Shown here one piece after another: positions 30,791-38,773 of a stretch of 64,000 nucleotides of DNA; within the stretch, counting starts at the first letter, position 1; each line of letters begins with the position of its first letter. The stretch lies in the NCBI RefSeq assembly GCF_041435335.1, contig NZ_CP108430.1, positions 7,095,001 to 7,159,000 on the forward strand. Direction: 5' to 3'. This stretch comes from Streptomyces sp. NBC_01283. GTDB lineage: Bacteria; Actinomycetota; Actinomycetes; Streptomycetales; Streptomycetaceae. A program made the position numbers and the translations under genes. The notes below the pieces were generated by a model that ran no database searches, was not told the DNA's origin, and worked only from the letters and a program-made list of their open reading frames with translations.

Positions 30791-31915
30791 GTGATCGACG
30801 TGAAGGTCGGCATCCCCCGCGAGGTCAAGAACAACGAGTTCCGGGTGGCCATCACCCCCGCCGGCGTGCATGAGCTGGTGCGCCACGGCCACCAGGTCGT
30901 CATCGAGCGGAACGCCGGGGTCGGCTCCTCGATCACGGACGCGGAGTACGTCTCCGCGGGCGCCCGGATCCTGGACACCGCCGACGAGGTCTGGGCCACC
31001 GCGGACCTCCTCCTGAAGGTCAAGGAGCCGGTCGCGGAGGAGTACCACCGCCTCCGCAAGGACCAGACCCTCTTCACCTACCTGCACCTGGCGGCGTCCA
31101 AGGAGTGCACGGACGCGCTCCTGGACTCCGGCACGACCGCCATCGCGTACGAGACCGTCGAGACCGCGAACCGCGCGCTCCCGCTGCTCGCCCCGATGTC
31201 CGAGGTCGCGGGCCGCCTGGCCCCGCAGGTCGGCGCCTACCACCTGATGGCCGCCAACGGCGGCCGCGGTGTCCTGCCCGGCGGTGTCCCCGGTGTCGCG
31301 GCCGGCAAGGCCGTCGTCATCGGCGGCGGCGTCTCCGGCTGGAACGCCATGCAGATCGCCATCGGCATGGGCTTCCACGTGACCCTGCTCGACAAGGACA
31401 TCAACAAGCTCAAGGAGGCGGACAAGATCTTCGGCACGAAGATCCAGACCGTCGTCTCCAACGCCTTCGAGCTCGAGAAGGCCTGCCTCGAGGCCGACCT
31501 CGTCATCGGCGCCGTCCTCATCCCGGGTGCGAAGGCCCCCAAGCTCGTCACCAACGAGCTCGTGTCGCGCATGAAGCCGGGAAGTGTCCTTGTCGACATC
31601 GCGATCGACCAGGGCGGCTGCTTCGAGGACTCGCACCCGACGACGCACGCCGAGCCGACCTTCCCGATCCACAACTCGGTGTTCTACTGCGTCGCCAACA
31701 TGCCCGGCGCGGTGCCCAACACCTCGACGTACGCGCTGACCAACGCGACGATGCCGTACATCGTCGAGTTGGCGAACCGCGGCTGGGTCGAGGCGCTCCG
31801 CCGCGACAAGGCCCTCGCCCTGGGCCTCAACACCCATGACGGCAAGGTCGTTTACAAGGAGGTCGCCGAGTCGCACGGTCTCGAGCACGTGGAGCTGGAG
31901 ACGCTCCTCGGCTGA
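30791..31915 (+). CDS. ald: Alanine dehydrogenase
   Basis: 374 residues, near the family norm of ~371. The start motif KVGIPREVKNNEFRVAITPA is present, as are the substrate residues in ERNAGVGSSI and LFTYLHLAASKECT. The NAD-binding GGGVSGWNAMQIAIGMG and DIAIDQGGCFEDSHPTTH follow. It converts L-alanine to pyruvate and ammonia with NAD. Start GTG 30791 is close to AGAGGA, and GTG 30800 (VKVGIPRE) is possible. Confidence 0.96.
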   Translation: MIDVKVGIPREVKNNEFRVAITPAGVHELVRHGHQVVIERNAGVGSSITDAEYVSAGARILDTADEVWATADLLLKVKEPVAEEYHRLRKDQTLFTYLHLAASKECTDALLDSGTTAIAYETVETANRALPLLAPMSEVAGRLAPQVGAYHLMAANGGRGVLPGGVPGVAAGKAVVIGGGVSGWNAMQIAIGMGFHVTLLDKDINKLKEADKIFGTKIQTVVSNAFELEKACLEADLVIGAVLIPGAKAPKLVTNELVSRMKPGSVLVDIAIDQGGCFEDSHPTTHAEPTFPIHNSVFYCVANMPGAVPNTSTYALTNATMPYIVELANRGWVEALRRDKALALGLNTHDGKVVYKEVAESHGLEHVELETLLG

Positions 31916-31957
31916 ACCTGACCGCTTTCGTCAACGAAAGTCGTCAATCTCACGCCA

Positions 31958-31987
31958 ACGGCCGGACCTTGAGAGGGGTCCGGCCGT
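31958..31987 (+). terminator. Terminator after ald
   Basis: 11-bp perfect stem (31958-31968 with 31977-31987) around an eight-base loop, 42 bases after the ald stop. A smaller 6-bp hairpin (31925-31940) precedes it. Confidence 0.7.
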
Positions 31988-32239
31988 ATGCGTATGTCCG
32001 TGGACATGGTCAACTCGCCTTGAACGTAACCCTTTAACCGATTCGCACACCCCGGAATCGTGCCGAAGACACGCCGTGCACCCTTGACATGGGGGCGTTC
32101 GATTGCCGACACATCGGGCCGGGTCCGGCGGATTGTGTTGCTGCGGACCGGTGACACGCCATAGAGTCGCCAACCGTCGGCATGGTGCCACGCTGACCTA
32201 TCGAGAAATTTCCTGGTCACCAAGGAGGTAAGACGACTT
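31988..32239 (+). promoter_or_regulatory. Upstream region of the parA-like gene
   Basis: About 250 bases without a gene. TTGCTG (32138-32143) and TAGAGT (32162-32167), 18 bases apart, form a plausible promoter. A TTGACA lies at 32084 without a good -10. A strong AGGAGGT (32223-32229) sits ten bases before the GTG of the parA-like gene. Confidence 0.5.
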
Positions 32240-33433
32240 GTGAATGAGTCGACATTTGCTCCCGGGGGTGGTCAACCAGGAACCTCTGAGCGGGGCCAAG
32301 GACCCGTGGGGCTCGAGGCTGTCGGCTCCGTCGCTGTCCGCACCTTCGAAGCCCGCCAGAAACCGCAGCCGACTGGGGCGACCCAGCCGACATCGTCTGC
32401 ACCCCAGAGCATGGATGGCCATCACGTGAACGCCATGGCCGGCGACCGGAGTGGCGAGAACACCACCCACACCCAACTCGCCGACTACGAGGAACTGCCC
32501 CAGGGGCACTTCTACGACCCTGACGCCGAGTACGAGCCCGATCCCGAGTACGCGGCCACGCTGGCCCCGGACGCGGCCCGTCAGCGCCGTGAGCGCATCG
32601 GTCCCACGGGACGCCCGCTGCCGTACTTCCCGATTCCGGGTCCGCTGACCGATCACGGTCCCGCGAAGATCATCGCGATGTGCAACCAGAAGGGCGGCGT
32701 GGGCAAGACGACGTCGACCATCAACCTGGGTGCCGCGCTCGCGGAGTACGGACGCCGGGTCCTGCTGGTCGACTTCGACCCGCAGGGCGCGCTCTCGGTG
32801 GGCCTCGGGGTGAACCCGATGGAGCTGGACCTGACGGTCTACAACCTGCTCATGGAGCGGGGCATGTCGGCCGACGAGGTGCTGCTGAAGACGGCGGTCC
32901 CGAACATGGACCTGCTGCCCAGCAACATCGACCTGTCGGCCGCCGAAGTGCAGTTGGTGAGCGAGGTCGCGCGCGAGTCCACGCTGCAGCGGGCGCTGAA
33001 GCCGCTGATGCAGGACTACGACTACATCGTGATCGACTGTCAGCCCTCGCTCGGCCTGCTCACCGTGAACGCCCTGACGGCGGCTCACAAGGTGATCGTG
33101 CCGCTCGAGTGCGAGTTCTTCGCGCTGCGCGGTGTGGCCCTGCTGACGGAGACCATCGAAAAGGTCCAGGAGCGGCTCAACCCCGACCTGGAGCTCGACG
33201 GCATCCTGGCCACCATGTACGACTCCCGCACGGTGCACAGCCGTGAGGTGCTCGCGCGGGTGGTGGAGGCCTTCGACGATCACGTGTACCACACGGTGAT
33301 CGGACGCACGGTCCGTTTCCCGGAGACCACGGTCGCCGGTGAGCCGATCACGACGTACGCATCGAACTCGGTCGGCGCGGCCGCTTATCGCCAGCTCGCC
33401 AGGGAGGTGCTCGCCCGGTGTCACGCCGAGTGA
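32240..33433 (+). CDS. ParA/Soj-family ATPase linked to scpAB
   Basis: 397 residues. The deviant Walker A KGGVGKTT is at 151-158, Walker A' is in LLVDFDPQGAL, and Walker B is in IVIDCQPSLGLL. A poorly ordered ~140-residue N-terminal extension precedes the ATPase, longer than in the oriC-linked ParA. No parB lies nearby, so this is the second ParA-like protein known from actinobacteria next to scpAB (Rv1708 by recollection). It probably forms ATP-dependent dimers on DNA. Its partner may be the overlapping RHH-like protein. Confidence 0.9.
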   Translation: MNESTFAPGGGQPGTSERGQGPVGLEAVGSVAVRTFEARQKPQPTGATQPTSSAPQSMDGHHVNAMAGDRSGENTTHTQLADYEELPQGHFYDPDAEYEPDPEYAATLAPDAARQRRERIGPTGRPLPYFPIPGPLTDHGPAKIIAMCNQKGGVGKTTSTINLGAALAEYGRRVLLVDFDPQGALSVGLGVNPMELDLTVYNLLMERGMSADEVLLKTAVPNMDLLPSNIDLSAAEVQLVSEVARESTLQRALKPLMQDYDYIVIDCQPSLGLLTVNALTAAHKVIVPLECEFFALRGVALLTETIEKVQERLNPDLELDGILATMYDSRTVHSREVLARVVEAFDDHVYHTVIGRTVRFPETTVAGEPITTYASNSVGAAAYRQLAREVLARCHAE

Positions 33434-34014
33434 GTCTGCCGGGGGCCGACGAACTGTTCCGTACGACCGGGGGGATGGCGCTGCAGTCGTCCTCCCCGCG
33501 ACGCCAGGCGAACGGCGAGGCGAGGGTGCCCCCGCCCGCGGGCGAGAGCGACGAGGCCGCAGCCGGTGACACCCACGGTGGCGCCGCGGCGGGAGACGGC
33601 GGTGACGCCGCCGAACACGGCGCCGCCGACGCGGAGTCGGGTGAATCCCGCAGCCGCTCGGCCGCCGAGGGCGAGAAGGACGGGCGCCGTCCCGCCCAGG
33701 GCCAGGAAGGCGCCGCCGCACAGAGCGGCGGCGGCCGGTCCGCGAACTCCTCCTCCACGGCACAGGCGCGGCGGCGCGCACGGGCCGCCAACCGGCGGCC
33801 CAGCGGGCGCGAGCGGCACGACGAGAAGATCACCGTGTACGTGTCCGCCGAGGAGCTGATGGACCTCGAGCACGCGCGTCTGGTGCTGCGGGGCGAGCAC
33901 GGGCTCGCGGTCGACCGCGGGCGCATCGTCCGTGAGGCGGTGGCCGTCGTCCTCGCCGATCTGGAGTCACGCGGGGACGCGAGCATTCTCGTACGACGGC
34001 TTCGCGGGCGGTAG
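33418..34014 (+). CDS. Putative ribbon-helix-helix DNA-binding protein between parA-like and scpA
   Basis: 198 residues. Residues 1-~130 are disordered and rich in Ala, Gly, Glu and Ser, ending in a basic patch ARRRARAANRRPSGRER. The C-terminal ~60 residues (EKITVYVSAEELMDLEHARL then VDRGRIVREAVAVVLADL) have a beta-strand plus two helices, as in ribbon-helix-helix proteins. The gene overlaps the parA-like stop by 16 bases, so it is coupled to it. It may be the DNA-binding partner of that ATPase, as small RHH proteins are for plasmid ParA. That role is inference. Confidence 0.7.
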   Translation: MSRRVSLPGADELFRTTGGMALQSSSPRRQANGEARVPPPAGESDEAAAGDTHGGAAAGDGGDAAEHGAADAESGESRSRSAAEGEKDGRRPAQGQEGAAAQSGGGRSANSSSTAQARRRARAANRRPSGRERHDEKITVYVSAEELMDLEHARLVLRGEHGLAVDRGRIVREAVAVVLADLESRGDASILVRRLRGR

Positions 34015-34032
34015 CGGTAGCGTTCCCGCCTG

Positions 34033-34992
34033 ATGGCCACGACTGACGACTCCGCACCGCCTGCCCCTCGCCGCGCCCTGGGGCGGGGCCCCGGTGTGGC
34101 TCCCGCGGAGCCCGAACCGGAGCCTCAGCCCGAGCCCGAGCCGTCCCCGGAGCCCGAGCCGGATACTCTCCCCGAGCCGGACGACGGGCGGTTCAAGGTC
34201 CGTCTCGCCAACTTCGAGGGCCCCTTCGACCTGCTGCTCCAGCTCATCTCGAAGCACAAGATGGACGTCACCGAAGTCGCGCTGTCCACGGTGACAGACG
34301 AGTTCATGGCGCACATCCGCGCCATGGGGCCCGACTGGGACCTGGATCAGACCACCGAGTTCCTGGTGGTCGCCGCCACCCTGCTCGACCTCAAGGCGGC
34401 CCGCTTGCTGCCCTCCGCGGAGGTCGAGGACGAGGCGGATCTCGCGCTGCTCGAAGCGCGGGACCTGCTCTTCGCACGGCTGCTGCAGTACCGCGCGTAC
34501 AAACGGATCGCCGACATCTTCAGCGAGCGGCTGGAGGCGGAGGCGCGGCGCTATCCGCGGACCGTCGGTCTTGAGGCCCACCACGCCGAGCTGCTGCCCG
34601 AGGTCGTCATCAGCATCGGCGCCGAGGGGTTCGCCGCGCTCGCCGTGAAGGCGATGCAGCCCCGGGCGAAGCCCCAGGTGTACGTCGACCACATCCATGC
34701 CCCGCTGGTCTCCGTGCAGGAGCAGGCCGGGGTCGTGGTGGCCCGGCTCCGGGAGCGGGGCGAGGTCAGCTTCCAGGTGCTCGTCGAGGACGCGGGGGAC
34801 ACCCTCACCGTCGTCGCCCGCTTCCTCGCGCTCCTGGAGCTGTACCGCGAGAAGGCCGTGGAGCTGGACCAGGAGGCCGCCCTGGGCGAGCTGATGGTGC
34901 GGTGGACCGGCGGGGACGGCGACGGACAGCCGACGGTGACCGACGAGTTCGACCGCGCCCCGGAGCCGGTGAGTGAGGAGAAGGCCACATGA
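34033..34992 (+). CDS. scpA: Segregation and condensation protein A
   Basis: 319 residues. The N-terminal 55 residues are a Pro/Glu-rich extension. The kleisin N-domain follows (FKVRLANFEGPFDLLLQLIS then KHKMDVTEVALS), with TTEFLVVAATLLDLKAARLL and a C-terminal winged-helix region. It bridges the SMC heads with ScpB in chromosome compaction. A TAGCGT nine bases before the ATG may give a secondary promoter. The stop overlaps the scpB start. Confidence 0.95.
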   Translation: MATTDDSAPPAPRRALGRGPGVAPAEPEPEPQPEPEPSPEPEPDTLPEPDDGRFKVRLANFEGPFDLLLQLISKHKMDVTEVALSTVTDEFMAHIRAMGPDWDLDQTTEFLVVAATLLDLKAARLLPSAEVEDEADLALLEARDLLFARLLQYRAYKRIADIFSERLEAEARRYPRTVGLEAHHAELLPEVVISIGAEGFAALAVKAMQPRAKPQVYVDHIHAPLVSVQEQAGVVVARLRERGEVSFQVLVEDAGDTLTVVARFLALLELYREKAVELDQEAALGELMVRWTGGDGDGQPTVTDEFDRAPEPVSEEKAT

Positions 34993-35654
34993 ACCCCACG
35001 AGTGCCGAGAGTCCTGCGGGAGACCTGGCGGGCGCCGTCGCCGATCTGGAGCTGCGGCCCGCCCTGGAGGCCGTCCTCATGGTCGTCGACGAACCGGCCA
35101 CCGAGGAGCATCTCGCCAAGATCGTCGACCGGCCCCGGCGGCAGGTCGCCGACGCGCTGCGGGAGCTCGCCGACGAGTACACCGTGCAGAAGCGGGGCTT
35201 CGAGCTGCGGCTCGTGGCGGGCGGCTGGCGGTTCTACACCCGGCCCGAGTACGCCGCGGCCGTGGAGCGCTTCGTCCTCGACGGGCAGCAGGCGCGGCTC
35301 ACCCAGGCGGCCCTGGAGACCCTCGCGGTCGTCTCGTACCGCCAGCCGGTCAGCCGTTCCCGGGTCTCGATGGTGCGCGGAGTGAACTGTGACGGCGTGA
35401 TGCGGACGCTCCTCCAGAGGGGTCTGGTGGAGGAGGCGGGCGCGGAACCCGAAACAGGTGCGATCCTGTATAGGACGACGAACTACTTTCTGGAGCGGAT
35501 GGGCCTGCGCGGCCTGGACGAGCTCCCGGAGCTCGCGCCCTTCCTCCCCGAGGCGGAGGCGATCGAGGCCGAGACGCTGGAAGGCGTTCCGTCGTTCGAC
35601 CCGGACGCACCCGATGCGCCGGGTTATGAGTACACCGAGGGCACAGTCGACTAA
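34989..35654 (+). CDS. scpB: Segregation and condensation protein B
   Basis: 221 residues with two winged-helix domains. Typical segments are LRPALEAVLMVVDEPATEEH, ETLAVVSYRQPVSRSRVSMV and RGVNCDGVMRTLLQRGLVEE. It binds as a dimer to the ScpA kleisin. The ATG overlaps the scpA stop as ATGA. Confidence 0.95.
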   Translation: MNPTSAESPAGDLAGAVADLELRPALEAVLMVVDEPATEEHLAKIVDRPRRQVADALRELADEYTVQKRGFELRLVAGGWRFYTRPEYAAAVERFVLDGQQARLTQAALETLAVVSYRQPVSRSRVSMVRGVNCDGVMRTLLQRGLVEEAGAEPETGAILYRTTNYFLERMGLRGLDELPELAPFLPEAEAIEAETLEGVPSFDPDAPDAPGYEYTEGTVD

Positions 35655-35664
35655 CGGAAATTTG

Positions 35665-36900
35665 ATGCGAAGCAGCAACGGCAGGAACAGCAGCGGAAAC
35701 AACGGCGGGAGCCGTGGTGGCAACAGCGGCAGCCGTGGCAGCAGCGGTGGGCGCCCGAGCGGCGGCGGTCGCGGGAGCGGCGGTGGCCGCCCGACCGGCG
35801 GTGGCCGTGGCGGCAGTGGCGGCGGCGGTGGCGGCCGTGACTACCGGGGTTCCGGTAACAGCCCCGACCGGCAGGGTCGCGGCGCCGGTGGCGCGCGCGA
35901 CGACCAGGCCGCGCCGAAGCGCGAGAGCAAGCCCCGTCCCGAGGAGCGCCGCTATGACGTAGGCGGCGACGCCTCCAGGAAGGGCCGCGGCGCGGCTGCG
36001 CGCGGCGGCGCCAAGGGTGGCCCCAGGGCGCCCCAGGGCTCGGACCGCGGTACCCGGCGCGGCGCGGGAGCGCCCGCGACGTCCCGTGAGTACGACGCGC
36101 GGCAGGAAGAGCGCAACCGCGAGCGTTACGCGGGCAAGCCGAAGGCCAGCCCGCCCAAGACCTTCCCGGGCGCCGAGCAGGAGGGCGAGCGGCTGCAGAA
36201 GGTCCTCGCCCGCGCGGGCTACGGCTCGCGCCGTGCCTGCGAGGAGCTGGTCGAGCAGGCGCGCGTCGAGGTCAACGGCGAGATCGTGATGGAGCAGGGC
36301 CTGCGGGTCCAGCCGGAGCGCGACGAGATCAAGGTCGACGGCCTGACGGTCGCCACCCAGTCGTACCAGTTCTTCGCGCTGAACAAGCCCGCCGGTGTCG
36401 TCTCCACCATGGAGGACACCGAGGGCCGCCAGTGCCTGGGCGACTACGTGACCAACCGCGAGACGCGGCTGTTCCACGTCGGCCGCCTGGACACGGAGAC
36501 CGAGGGCGTCATCCTGCTCACCAACCACGGTGAGCTGGCCCACCGCCTCACGCACCCGAAGTACGGCGTGAAGAAGGTCTACCTCGCGCACATCGTCGGT
36601 CCGATCCCGCGTGACCTGGGCAAGCAGCTCAAGGACGGCATCCAGCTCGAGGACGGGTACGCCCGCGCGGACCACTTCCGCGTCGTCGAGCAGACCGGCA
36701 AGAACTACCTCGTCGAGGTGACCCTGCACGAGGGCCGCAAGCACATCGTGCGCCGCATGCTCGCCGAGGCGGGCTTCCCGGTCGACAAGCTGGTGCGGAC
36801 GTCCTTCGGGCCGATCACGCTGGGCGACCAGAAGTCGGGCTGGCTGCGCCGGATGTCCAACACCGAGGTCGGCATGCTGATGCAGGAAGTCGACCTCTAG
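35665..36900 (+). CDS. rluB: rRNA pseudouridine synthase (RsuA/RluB family) with Gly/Arg/Ser-rich N-tail
   Basis: 411 residues. Residues 1-~165 are a disordered Gly/Ser/Arg tract (GGRGGSGGGGGG). An S4 domain follows (~173-235, RLQKVLARAGYGSRRACEEL), then the catalytic domain with GRLDTETEG (Asp276) and KVYLAHIVG. RluB modifies helix 89 of 23S rRNA, while RsuA modifies 16S. Which applies cannot be settled, but the neighbours favour the RluB type (as with Rv1711 by recollection). The start ATG 35665 has only a weak CGGAAA site and is probably coupled to scpB, ten bases upstream. Confidence 0.92.
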   Translation: MRSSNGRNSSGNNGGSRGGNSGSRGSSGGRPSGGGRGSGGGRPTGGGRGGSGGGGGGRDYRGSGNSPDRQGRGAGGARDDQAAPKRESKPRPEERRYDVGGDASRKGRGAAARGGAKGGPRAPQGSDRGTRRGAGAPATSREYDARQEERNRERYAGKPKASPPKTFPGAEQEGERLQKVLARAGYGSRRACEELVEQARVEVNGEIVMEQGLRVQPERDEIKVDGLTVATQSYQFFALNKPAGVVSTMEDTEGRQCLGDYVTNRETRLFHVGRLDTETEGVILLTNHGELAHRLTHPKYGVKKVYLAHIVGPIPRDLGKQLKDGIQLEDGYARADHFRVVEQTGKNYLVEVTLHEGRKHIVRRMLAEAGFPVDKLVRTSFGPITLGDQKSGWLRRMSNTEVGMLMQEVDL

Positions 36901-36922
36901 GCGACGGCCTCAGGCTGAGGAG

Positions 36923-36963
36923 AGGCGGCCGGTTCCCGCGTGTGCGGGGGCCGGCCGCCTTTT
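36923..36963 (+). terminator. Intrinsic terminator after the pseudouridine synthase gene
   Basis: 10-bp outer stem (36923-36932 with 36951-36960), inner CCCGC-GTGT-GCGGG stem, then TTTT. It closes the parA-like to rluB operon. Confidence 0.85.
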
Positions 36964-36983
36964 CGTGTCTTGCGGGGCGCCAT

Positions 36984-37022
36984 CCCCTCCCTTTATAGTC
37001 GAGCTGACCATAAAGGGAGGGG
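36984..37022. promoter_or_regulatory. 39-bp palindrome, probable NrtR operator
   Basis: Two 17-base arms (36984-37000 and 37006-37022) match with one mismatch around a GAGCT centre; the core reads TATAGTC-gagct-GACCATA. The right arm contains the ribosome site (GGGAGGGG, 37015-37022) of the regulator gene ten bases on, and TATAGT could be its -10. Binding here would shut off the promoter. Folded in RNA it would also hide the ribosome site. Confidence 0.75.
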
Positions 37023-37031
37023 GTCGGGACC

Positions 37032-37769
37032 ATGCAGGGCTACGACAAGTACGCCTTCGAGCCGTTCGCCGTCACCGTCGACCTCGCCGTCTTCACCGTC
37101 CGCGCCGGCCACCTGCACGTGCTGCTCGTCGAGCGCGGCCAGGAGCCGTACGCGGGCCGCTGGGCGCTGCCCGGCGGATTCGTGCTGCCGGAGGAGTCCG
37201 CCGAGACCGCGGCGGGACGCGAGCTCGCCGAGGAGACCGGCCTCACCGACAGCGCCGGGCTCCACCTGGAGCAGCTGCGCACCTACAGCGAACCGGACCG
37301 CGACCCGCGGATGCGCGTCGTCTCGGTCGCCTTCGCGGCGCTCGTCCCCGATCCGCCCGCCGTGCGCGCGGGCAGCGACGCGGCCCGCGCGGAGTGGCTG
37401 CCGTACGGCACCCAGGGGCCGCTCGCCTTCGACCACGACCGGATCCTGGCCGACGCCCACGACCGCGTCTGCGCCAAGTTCGAGTACACCGGCCTGGCCA
37501 CGGCCTTCTGCCCGCCCGAGTTCACGCTCGGCGAGCTGCGGCAGGTCTACGAGACGGTGTGGGCCGCCGAGCTCGACCCGGCCAACTTCCGGCGCAAGGT
37601 GCTCGGCACCTCCGGCTTCGTCGAGGCGATCCCCGGTGCCGCGCGCCTGACGGGCGGCCGGGGCAAACCGGCGGCCCTGTACCGCGCCGGGCCCGCCACC
37701 TCCCTGCACCCGCCCCTGCTCCGGCCCTCGGTCATTCCCGCGGAACCCTCGGAAGGAAAGCCCTCATGA
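37032..37769 (+). CDS. NrtR-type regulator: Nudix domain plus winged helix
   Basis: 245 residues. The N-terminal Nudix domain has a fully canonical box (Gly49, Glu55, then RELAEETGL at 63-71), so it may still hydrolyse. The C-terminal winged helix (FTLGELRQVYETVWAAELDP then NFRRKVLGTSGF, ~158-195) is typical of NrtR. NrtR senses ADP-ribose and controls NAD metabolism genes. The last ~40 residues are Pro-rich. It is preceded by the palindrome at 36984 and overlaps the ADP-ribosylglycohydrolase gene (ATGA), which it probably controls together with itself. Confidence 0.88.
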   Translation: MQGYDKYAFEPFAVTVDLAVFTVRAGHLHVLLVERGQEPYAGRWALPGGFVLPEESAETAAGRELAEETGLTDSAGLHLEQLRTYSEPDRDPRMRVVSVAFAALVPDPPAVRAGSDAARAEWLPYGTQGPLAFDHDRILADAHDRVCAKFEYTGLATAFCPPEFTLGELRQVYETVWAAELDPANFRRKVLGTSGFVEAIPGAARLTGGRGKPAALYRAGPATSLHPPLLRPSVIPAEPSEGKPS

Positions 37770-38773
37770 AGCGTGCCGCCACCGGATCCCTCATAGGCCT
37801 GGCCCTGGGGGACGCGCTCGGCTTCCCGACCGAGTTCAACGACGTGCCGTCGATCCTCGCCAAGTGCGGGCCCTGGCGGGAGATGGAGCTGCCGAGGCCC
37901 GCGATCGTCACGGACGACACGCAGATGACGCTGGCCCTGGCGCGCGGGCTGCGGACCGCCATGGACCGGGGGCTGCTCGGGCCGAAGCGGATGGAGCGGC
38001 CGGTACGCGAGGAGTTCGTGGAGTGGTACCAGTCACCGGAGAACAACCGCGCGCCCGGCAACACCTGCCTGAAGGCCTGCTACCTCCTCAAGACCGGCAA
38101 GCCGTGGGAGGAGGCGAGCCAGGTGCAATCCAAGGGCTGCGGAGCCAACATGCGGGTCGCGCCCCTCGGCTTCGTCCCCGGCCTGAGCGACGAACAGCGG
38201 GCGGGCGCCGCCCAGTTGCAGTCCGCGCTCACGCACGGCCACCCGACGGCGCTCGCCGCCTCCGACCTGACCGCGCACGCCGTGCGGCTGCTCGCGGAGG
38301 GGGCCGAGCTCACGGGGCTCGTGGGGCTGCTGCGCTCCTACGCGTACGAGAACCGCGAGACGTACCACCACCGCTGGCTCGGTGACCTGTGGACGCGCGG
38401 CGGGGCGCCGACCCCGGGGGCCTTCATCGCCGAGGGCTGGGACGAGTGTCTCGCCGTCCTGGAACGCCTGGAGTCCGCACTGCGCGGCGCCAATCCGGAG
38501 ACCGACCCCTGCCTGGCCACCGGCGCGGGCTGGATCGCCGAAGAGGCCCTCGCCACCGGACTGCTCTGCTTCCTGATGTTCCCCGACGAGCCCCTCACCG
38601 CCCTGCGCAGGGCCGCCTGCACCTCGGGCGACTCCGACTCGATCGCCTGCCTGGCCGGCGCCTTCGCGGGCGCGCACCTGGGCGCGGACGCCTGGCCCGC
38701 CGAGTGGGCCGGGCGGATCGAGTACCGCGACGAGCTGCTCGAATTCGGGGCGCTCTGGGACGGGGACGCCTAG
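37766..38773 (+). CDS. ADP-ribosylglycohydrolase family protein (ARH/DraG-like)
   Basis: 335 residues. The all-helical family is recognised by the metal-binding motifs DDTQMTLALA (50-59) and SGDSDSIACLAGAFAGA (287-303), plus the opening GSLIGLALGDALGFPTEF. DraG-like enzymes remove ADP-ribose from proteins or free conjugates using two Mg ions, and all the expected Asp residues are present. It is translationally coupled to the NrtR-like gene. It ends sharing the bases CTAG with the convergent nucleotidyltransferase gene. Confidence 0.9.
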   Translation: MKRAATGSLIGLALGDALGFPTEFNDVPSILAKCGPWREMELPRPAIVTDDTQMTLALARGLRTAMDRGLLGPKRMERPVREEFVEWYQSPENNRAPGNTCLKACYLLKTGKPWEEASQVQSKGCGANMRVAPLGFVPGLSDEQRAGAAQLQSALTHGHPTALAASDLTAHAVRLLAEGAELTGLVGLLRSYAYENRETYHHRWLGDLWTRGGAPTPGAFIAEGWDECLAVLERLESALRGANPETDPCLATGAGWIAEEALATGLLCFLMFPDEPLTALRRAACTSGDSDSIACLAGAFAGAHLGADAWPAEWAGRIEYRDELLEFGALWDGDA

